This document shows, one piece after another, positions 56,311 through 64,000 of a stretch of 64,000 nt of DNA. The translations under genes and the position numbers were made by a program. The stretch is from positions 132,820,949 to 132,884,948 of the forward strand of contig JAHLJT010008756.1 of NCBI GenBank assembly GCA_031308135.1. The letters are read 5' to 3'. Below the pieces are notes generated by a model. That model saw only the letters and a program-made list of their open reading frames with translations. It searched no databases and was not told the DNA's origin. Origin of the DNA: Acheta domesticus (Eukaryota; Arthropoda; Insecta; Orthoptera; Gryllidae). How positions within the stretch are numbered: position 1 is the first letter of the stretch; each line of letters opens with the position of its first letter.

Positions 56311-56425
56311 CTCTCCATTTAAAGTTGCGCGGCGGGGAAATGGAAAGCCGACTGGCAAAGACCGAGCGCAAATTAAAATAGCCAATGCGGCGCTGTAATT
56401 AGATCGCCTTTGAGTGCCACCAAGG

Positions 56426-57257
56426 CGAAAAATAATTCTGATGGGTTTTTTTTCAGGATGAATTCATGTAAACAAATTTAAACCACGTAATATTTTAAAA
56501 GCCATATACGTCGCCGATCTTTGAAAAGTTGGATGTGGTCTCAAACTTTCTACAAATTCATAATTTCCGTCAAATATATATTTCTTGAATTTCATCCTAC
56601 TTTATCGGATAAATAGCGAGTACGTAATATTATTTCGTTTGCAGTTATGTTTTCAAATTCACTCTACTCTTTGACAGAATCATAAGTATCTTTCAACACG
56701 GTAATAGAAAATATGAATAGTTTCAACACGGTACAAAAATGGGCCGCATTTCAAATATGTTTGTGATCATGATATACCACGTATAAAACATGAGTTCTTC
56801 TGTAATATATTAGGTTATGGAAATTTGTCAATTAAAGAGGCTAAATTGGCTGGAAGACATTAAAACTAGTTAGAACTTGTAAACCTGGTAGCCAAAGTCG
56901 GAATTTGTGTAATTTAACTACACTTTCATGACCTCTCCCCTTTCTGTCTCTCCCCCTCACTGTCCTTCTTCCCCTTTTCAACCCCCTCATCACCTAGTTC
57001 ATCCTCCATCGTTCTATTTCAAACCATGCCATTCCTCGGTTTTCCATCCCCTCTCCTTGGGTCTCTCTCAAATCGTCACTGTCATCTCCTAAGCATTATT
57101 ATGAAAAGAAACCTTCATTTTTTTAATATTTCAAATTTATGGCAGAGTACATATTTAATGGAAGATTACATTACGATTAACGGATGCTTACACCAATGTC
57201 ATTAAATGAGTTCTATTTTTCAGGTCTAATACTATGAGGATAGTACAAAAAAGAGGT
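56426..57257. other. AT-rich DNA with a short pyrimidine-rich stretch
   Basis: Pyrimidine-rich at 56925-57070 (CTCTCCCC words); otherwise featureless. Confidence 0.5.
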
Positions 57258-57527
57258 AGGAAAGATCGTACGCGGTCCGTGGTCCGTTTGTTATGGTACT
57301 GCTCCGGCATTCCTCTGAACTACTGTCATTAGTCCCGTAAGTGTAGTGGATGATTTTTCACCAGAAGGGGCAGTGCTCTTTCTTCGCTGGGTGGCAAGAT
57401 CCGGCGCGACCCACCGTCGACTAGCGGGGTTTTCCACAACCATAACAAACTAAAACATCCTAGGACTTCCCGGTCAGAGGGACTGCAGTGACATCAGGTT
57501 GATGCACTGAGCCATCTTTCTATGTCG
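57258..57527 (-). mobile_element. SINE-1 mosaic: internal segments in rearranged order
   Basis: Three blocks match SINE-1 on the same strand but in the wrong order. 57258-57318 equals the mid-body (GATCGTACGCGGTCCGTGGTC). 57319-57440 equals the 3' region (CATTAGTCCCGTAAGTGTAG through GACTAGCGGGGTTTTCC). 57455-57522 equals the tRNA-like head (CTAGGACTTCCCGGTCAGAG through ACTGAGCCATC). The expected linear order is 3' region, mid-body, head. The arrangement fits one copy with internal deletion nested beside a fragment of another, or a circular permutation. Confidence 0.8.
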
Positions 57528-60500
57528 TAGGCCTCCGAGATTCGGACTCATATTAATCAGCGTCCGTTAATCACATTTGTATTTTATATTTGGTCATTTA
57601 GTGAGGCTGAAACCAAACAATATTTTTCCATTTTTGTAAAGTTTCAAATAATAAGATTGACTTACAATTCTCTTTTAATGTTTTCGCGGCACATTGATTA
57701 AAAACCTAAATTATACTCTAGAAAAAGGAAATAAACCGAGTTTTTGAGAATGAACTGTTTTGACTATGAAAGCACACGACTATTTCGCATGCCATTACGT
57801 ATTCTTTTAGAGACGGTCACAGGGTATGTTTATATTAATCTCCTGAGGAATATTTTTCTACCTTCAGGGGTTTATCCCTTCTCGAATCAAAGGAACTTTT
57901 CTTCTTGGCTGGGAAGAAGCGGAAAAAGCTTTCAGCGTGTACCCTTAAAACTCATAGATTAAAAATTTAGATCATATTCCCTCCAATACATCAAAGGTTG
58001 TCATGGCACGTATACAAGTAGGGGGAAAGTAAAAAACGGAATAATACAGAATATTTTAAAAAAGCAAAAAATATCTTTAAACAGAATTAAACAAAATATG
58101 CAATACTTTGATATCAGGAAGAAAAGTATACTTTTGCACAATACGCCGTATGAACTGATTCTACTCCTGTACTAAACTGTTATCTTGTTTGTACATACGT
58201 ATGTATTATATGGGAAAATAGTCCACGCAGAAGATAATTTGTTTCACGTAAGAACACATGAATTTAGCAATATAATACAATATTTTTTTCTGTTTGTTTA
58301 AAATATTTTCAGGTTTTGAGGTATTGTAAGAGAACTTCATCAGCACATGCGGTGCAGAGGCACAGAGGGTAAGGTAGTTATTAGTTCAACATTCTCTAGT
58401 TGCTCCGAATGCACAACTGTTCTCTATATCCTCAGATATTAAAATGAGATTACAAAGGTGACATCAGAATCTCAGCGTTTCTAAGAAGCGATTACGAAGG
58501 GCAAAGTTTTCGAATACTTTTTGGAAACACACAATTCGAGCTGAAAGGAGAAATTATCACAGAGTTAAAAAAGGTTTTATTAATAAAAGTTTTAAAAATG
58601 AAAATAGGAACTCCTTACCTAAACAAATGTATCGAAGAAAAAACATCCACTGGTTGTGCTAAAACAGCCCACACTTTCTCACATTATTTCCAACTTTCGC
58701 AATTCCCGAAATTCCGTGGGGCTCATCGAAAATGAGATATATGCGACACATTTTCTTTTCTTTCGTCTATCCGTGAAAAACAAATTAAAGAAAAAAAATG
58801 AAGTTACTTTTCAGAAAAATGCTTTTTATAAATTGCATTAACATCAAGCAAAAATTACGCGGAAAAACACTGGTTATTTCAAAAAAAATATGTATGACTT
58901 TTTTGAAACATCAATTTTTTGAGATAGTAAGATGGTTTAAATAAAACGAGGAATATAATTTTTGGAAGAAAATGAATTCAGTTTAAGTGCAACTGTTGAC
59001 GACAAACGAATAATATATTTTGCCATCAATCGATTTTTCGGTACAAAGAAGCCATAAACCTGGATTTCGGATACAGAAATTGTGATAACAGTAATTTGCT
59101 TCAAACGAGACTTACCCACTTTTTGATTACCTCCTCCCGAGAATAACAGTTTTTCTAAAACATTACGATACTTATTTAAAATGTGTTTGTAGTCGCATCT
59201 ACAGCGAGGATATTACAGACTATTCTGTAAGTTTACAATAAGTGTTTTTCATAGCATTGTTACATATTGTATACAATTTACATTTTTGTATAGAATGTAT
59301 ACATAGTATACATAGTTTACAATGTATATATATAGACATTACAGTCTACATTACACCAGTCGTTGAAAATGTCACTACATGTTATGACAACACACATAAT
59401 AGATATGCTCGAAAACAGTATTACAGTTCATTAGCGACATTAATTTATTTACAGAATTTTTTAATGGTTTTCTTGAACGATACTTTTTCTTTACTATGTA
59501 AGAACGTACTAATGCTGGGTCCGTTGAATATATCATCCCACATTATTTCAGTACGTGTGAAACGTTCACAAACGAGACCAGGCTAAGAGTTCGCAACTTG
59601 AAGTAAAGTGAAAGTTGAAGTAAAAAGAAACTTGAAGTAAGTACGTGAAAGAATCTTTTATACGAGTTATTGTATTGTATATATGAGTTGTATTTTATTT
59701 TAGAACGCATTCATGGAAAGACAAGTAAATACCCTTGCAGTCATTCTCAACATGTGAGACGATAGCCATACGGGTTCATGCTTCAAACATTTTTGCAATA
59801 CATTTGTTTCATGTGGCCATGACTACTTCGACTTTGTCTTATTTTAAAGTTCACCTTGCAATTAGTTGATGAAAGTGGTAATTTTCATGCTGAAAAAAGA
59901 TATTCGCAGAATTTTAAAGTCGTTCTCCACTGGTGATTGTTTTTTGCATCCATCGTGAAAGGCATTTTCACAACTTGCCTAGAATCTTCTCCTTTAATTG
60001 AAACCAGGAAGGTTTGTGGGAAGCGCTTTGGAACAACGCATGAAACTTGCTTCTCTAAAAACTTACTTGGAAGCATCGAACTATGAATCAGGAATCTAGA
60101 GCTTGTTCGAAAGTTTATATTTTAAGACATTTCATAAGATTGTTTCAGTTAGTACCATATTAAAGATTGGGTGTACTAAAAAGTTAATGAAATTAAAAAT
60201 GACGTGCTGGAAATGATTATGTTATCAGATATATCTAATAGTATTTACTGAAGAAATAGTATTTATAAGTACTTTAACTTGAAAAATGATGTTTACATCA
60301 TCCAATCAAAGTACCACAAGCAATTTTATTTTGCAATTCAATCGATCTTGATTGTAATAATTTTACCCTTCCTGAACTTGTTCTCGCAAATCTGGTGGTT
60401 AGAGAAAAATTATCAAAACGAATCTTGATATATCTCATAATGAGGTACATATCCTTGAAAGAGTGAATTGTGATAAAAAAGACATTCATGAATATAATTC

Positions 60501-61051
60501 TAGATAGAGTACATAAAATCATGTATTTATTAGTTTCTAACTTCTTTTGTACGTAAATAAAAAGGAATTTGCCACCTTCATTCGTTTTTGAAATGGCGAT
60601 ATTTGTTAACACGAGTACAACCATACGGGTGTATCTCGAATATAAAGAGTCTCATTTACATAATTTTTCAGGACAGCAATAGAAACACGTTTTTTTTTTG
60701 GTGAATATGATATTGCTTTTAATGTTTCTATCATCGTTAAAAATGTATTTAGGTCCTAGCTCTCAATGGTTCTCAGGAAGAACAATAAAATTATAACAAC
60801 TGTCACAAAACTCAATAAAATTGCAATGTCACAAAACTGCAATAAAATTTATGGACATAGTGGTCACCACTTCTGAGGTGTATATTTCATTTTATTAAGG
60901 AAGAAAATTTTATAGCAATCAAAATTAAATAACTGAAAAATGAAATAATATTCATAAAAATAAGAAAATGCAACGATTGGAAAATAGAACTGAAATTATA
61001 ATAATAACAAAGTGCTTAAGTTTGAAGAAATTTATGAAAGAATTTCTGTTC
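57528..61051. other. AT-rich DNA, no gene seen
   Basis: About 3.5 kb without an array or recognisable coding region. A short 27-bp duplication (GTCACAAAACTCAATAAAAT and variant) lies at 60802-60855. If 61052-61116 is a last exon, this contains its 3' UTR: the minus strand has AATAAA at about 60893-60898. Confidence 0.45.
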
Positions 61052-61116
61052 TTACTGTACGAAGTGGGCTGCACCAATCAGCCATTCATTTGCCGCTGCG
61101 TAGTTGGCGATCTTAC
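61052..61116 (-). CDS. Candidate terminal coding exon or recursive-splicing site (uncertain)
   Basis: On the minus strand TTTTTGTTTTATTTCAG (ending at 61117) is an excellent 3' splice site. It is followed by 65 bp of clearly higher GC that stay open in one frame. With a split first codon this frame reads KIANYAAANEWLIG, then AAHFVQ, then TAA (61052-61054), and AATAAA follows about 155 bp downstream. This could be the last exon of a gene upstream on the minus strand. The bases after CAG are GTAAGA, a consensus 5' splice site, so CAG|GTAAG is also a textbook recursive-splicing ratchet point, as known in long insect introns. I recognise no protein family, and chance cannot be excluded for so short a frame. 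Confidence 0.35.
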
Positions 61117-62965
61117 CTGAAATAAAACAAAAATATATTATTGTAGAAGGAGTCACGCCATGACATCAAATAACTTAGTTCAAAGAATTTGAAAACATGA
61201 TCCCAAAATTAGTATAAAATAACTAAAAAAATATTACATTTTTTGGAATAAAAAGTTTAAATTATAAAAAATTAATTAATTAAAAATTAGAAAATTTCTA
61301 GCATAAAATAAGCTACCCCTTGATCTACTTTCTTTTGTTATTCCTTCTCAGATATGGTGTTCCATATTGAGATAAGTCATATCATCTCAATGACATTATT
61401 TTCTTTTATAAGAAGAATGAGGGATACAATAGTAAATTAATCTAGTTACGGTAAACGAGGAGAGTTAGAGCAATTAAACGAAGTTAGTAGGCAATATGAT
61501 CAAACGTGTGCGAGGAGATCGCGGCAGATCGTAAGAAAATGAATGTCTAGTCGAAAAAGTTTCGTGAAGGTAGAAATGAACAGTTTCTGAATCAAAAAGG
61601 ACTTTAAGTGAAAAAACTACGTTGTCAGAGTCGTACACATTTAATCGGATGTTAGTTTGAGATGAGAGGAACGAACATCAATTTGACGTGTTTGAGGAGA
61701 AGGATGAGTGGAGTCGTGACCGAAAACATAAGTGATCGACTACCCAGAACGACAGCGACCAAGATTGCCGAAGGAACTTTAAGAAGGAAAGTGATAGGTA
61801 TTTAAGGAGTTACAAAGAACTTTTAATTTAGATGAGTAAGGCCAAGATTGTCAAAGGATTTTAAGATAATTTTTAAATTAATTAATTAAATAATAAATAA
61901 AAAATGGCCTTAGAAAGATTTCAAATATTAAAAATAAAACGATCCGAACATGTGTGAATGAGCAGATTAGTAAATATGTACTCGTATGTAAATGTAAGAA
62001 ATTATTGGACAACGTAATTTTTTAATTGTGTATGATAGTTAATACTAATTGTTTTATGAATTTAATGGGCAATTAAGAAAAGATTTCAAATTAAACTACA
62101 GTTGCTGATCTTGCACTAATGTAATAATCTTATTTTTTGTGTTTTTCATTTCAAATTATCGAGATTTCATGAGATCTAGCCACCAATATACATTTTTCTC
62201 AATCTAAAAAATTCTACCAGCCTAATTCTCGTACTAGTGGTCGATTTTAAGACCCACAATTTCAAGTATCATAAAGCAGCTCTGAGAACGTGTAATATTA
62301 TAGCAAACCCAAAGTAATGTTGTAAAAAGAAATTAAAAACCAAGCTAGAAGAATCAAATTAAAAGATAAGGTTAAGATTATACGTGAACATTAATTAAAG
62401 TTATAAAATTGGAGAGTGGTTAGAGTTATTTCAATATCTGTATGCACAACGGTTCATGTATTCTTCAATTAAGCTATAAAAATACACATAAAGTCACCGG
62501 GGCAGACACCATACATAGCTCACTTTCAGAACCTCTTATATTATGATTGTTGACAGTACCTACAGAATCATCATCGTACTTTATTAAAATCAAAATTATT
62601 GTTAATTTTTTCTTCGAAAAAGAATTGTTTTACTGATATTGAGGTATTCAAATACCCGTCGCAAGTAAATCCGTTCCAACAGAATTCGCGAGTAGCGGAA
62701 TGTTAATAGCGAGCGAAAAGCTTCCAATTGTTTTAAGCGACGTCTGCCTCCTACACTCCCAGCCTTTTCAACCTGCTTCTCCGTGAAACGCCAAGAAAGT
62801 CTCAAAGAGATCATCCGACGCTGTAAGATCCTCCGAGAAACATTTCCAGGAAGAGCGAAAGACATCTCGTCATCCCACAAGAAATTCGAAATAAAACATT
62901 CAATCTAAATGCTCATCTGCCAATCAAGCCTTCAGGACACATGAAATCTCGTTAATAAACCTACG
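61117..62965. other. AT-rich DNA, no gene supported
   Basis: If 61116/61117 is a real splice acceptor, this is intron on the minus strand. 62640-62890 is GC-richer and has a 92-codon minus-strand frame rich in Arg and Leu without a domain. It may be a decayed outer part of the satellite that follows (CGTCTGCCTCCTACAC resembles its GTACACCTGCCTC motif). Confidence 0.35.
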
Positions 62966-64000
62966 GAAGGATCATCTGTCTGAGTTACCTCAATGGAAAA
63001 GCATTTGCCTCCAAAGGTTTCACAGAGACCTCAACAGACAAAGCTTCAGATTATTGGTAAAAGAAGCGTAGACCTGCCTACAAATCCTGGAGGAGATAAG
63101 GATTCATCTTACATAAAAATGTCCATCTCCTTCACAGACCTCAACGAAGACATTTGCTTGCTAGGAGCCGTCTTGACAGCCATTTCAGTGTCAGAAGGGA
63201 CCTTGTTCCAACACTAAAATCTCATGAGAGAATTTGCCTTCCACGGAAAAATGTCGCAGTCACAGAATCCTCAACAGCCTAATTCGCTTGGCAGGAGATG
63301 TCCTGGTCGTCATAGCAAAGTATCAGGGGAAGACTGCACCTGCCTCAAACGTCTGAGAGCAAATGGTTCGCCTCCCATAAAAGTCAGTCCGGTCACAGAA
63401 ACCTCAACAGAGAAATTTGTCTGCCAGAAGCTCGTATGGTCGCCATTGCAAGTTGGCAATGGAAGCGTACACCTGCCTCAAAAATCTCAAGTGACTAGTG
63501 AATTCTTTTGGTCTTTCATCGGTCTTAGAAAAATCAACAAAGATAAAGTTTTAGAATTTCGTAAGAGAAGCGTACGCCTGCCTAAAAATCCTGTAGGCGA
63601 TAAGGATTCGTTCATATAAAAATATCCACCGCCTTCATAAACCACAACGGAGATGACATTTGCTTCCCAGGAGCCGCCATGACAGCTATTACAGGGCATC
63701 AGAAGGGACCTTGTTGTAACACTAAAATCTCATGAGAGAATTCGACTTCCACGTAAACCTGTCGCAGTCAGAGAATCCTTAACAGAGGCCTAATTCACTT
63801 GGTACGAGGCCTCCTGGTCACCATAGCAACGAATCAGGGAAAGACTGCACCTGGCTCAAGAGTCTTATATGGGAGGCGAACCACTTCCTCTAAGTCAGTC
63901 CGGTCACAGAAACCTCAAAAGAGAAATTTGTCTGCCAGAAGCTCGCATGGTCGCCATCACAAGTTGGCAATGGAAGCGTACACCTGCCTCGAAAATCTCA
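62966..64000. repeat. Higher-order satellite: ~127-bp monomers in ~510-bp tetramers
   Basis: The monomer marker CACAGAAACCTCAACAGAG (with variants) occurs at about 63021, 63133, 63261, 63394, then 63530 (weak), 63635, 63769 and 63905, with spacings of 105-136 bp. Monomers four apart are far more alike than neighbours. CTGCCAGAAGCTCG lies at 63421 and 63932 (511 bp). ACACTAAAATCTCATGAGAG lies at 63211 and 63719 (508 bp). This is a four-monomer higher-order repeat seen in about two copies and running off the window edge. Other monomer words are GAAGCGTACACCTGCCTC and GGTCGCCATTGCAAG. A 131-codon plus frame crosses it without a recognised domain. Confidence 0.92.

Noticed and set aside
55855..56398. 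Long frames on both strands (up to 176 codons)
   Set aside because: Explained by CCCCCGCC-type repeats. Simultaneously open frames in both directions are typical of GC-extreme DNA.
62602..62880. 92-codon Arg/Leu-rich minus-strand frame
   Set aside because: No domain. It lies at the decayed edge of the satellite and is likely chance or a repeat remnant.

Overview
This window is non-coding eukaryotic DNA, most likely from a large, repeat-rich insect genome. The evidence is an AT-rich background broken by GC/CpG-rich islands, tRNA-derived SINEs, 3' fragments of non-LTR retrotransposons (LINEs) with insect-type C-termini, a hAT-like DNA transposon, a foldback MITE and many mini- and microsatellites. 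A polyneopteran such as a stick insect, termite or cockroach would fit, but that is a guess. There are no prokaryotic operons, rRNA, intact tRNA genes or CRISPR arrays. I see no complete protein-coding gene. Almost all long open frames lie in tandem repeats whose periods are GC-rich or multiples of three, so they are artefacts of composition.

Layout. 0-1 kb: a 55-bp minisatellite and a 12-bp minisatellite. 4.2-6.4 kb: two copies of one LINE 3' end in the same (minus) orientation. 8.2-9.4 kb: CpG-rich island with a 17-bp minisatellite. 12.1-13 kb: CpG island with a CRE palindrome, then a dispersed repeat built around a GACA/GACG tract. 15.3 kb: 70-bp tandem duplication. 16.4-20.6 kb: a complex of C-rich minisatellites, a 135-bp tandem repeat, two headless SINE-1 copies in inverted orientation and a 0.5-kb polypyrimidine tract. 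21.9-22.3 kb: three 147-bp satellite-like units. 25-32.6 kb: GC islands with 12-, 10- and 11-bp minisatellites and a LINE C-terminal remnant at 28.1 kb. 33.3 kb: SINE-1. 34.7 kb: 93-bp triplication. 38.4-39 kb: 18-bp minisatellite. 39.6-40.4 kb: a reverse-transcriptase fragment inside TTA microsatellites and a head-to-head pair of a second SINE family. 42-47.8 kb: three SINE-1 copies, a foldback MITE and a 1,037-bp hAT-type element with an exact 8-bp target-site duplication. 48.6-49.9 kb: polypurine tract. 51.4 kb: SINE-1 in plus orientation. 54.9-56.4 kb: CpG/C-rich island. 57.3 kb: rearranged SINE-1. 61.1 kb: a candidate splice site, either a recursive-splicing ratchet point or a terminal exon on the minus strand. 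62.97 kb to the edge: a higher-order satellite of four ~127-bp monomers with a ~510-bp period.

The parts do not form a protein pathway. The simplest reading is intergenic or long-intron DNA. The single-copy segments in the GC islands, rich in CpG and homeodomain-type AATTA/TTTAAT cores, may be regulatory elements of a flanking gene; this is inference. The most informative features are the SINE-1 family (eight copies or fragments, unusually long at ~540 bp), the hAT insertion, the higher-order satellite and the CAG|GTAAG splice-like site.
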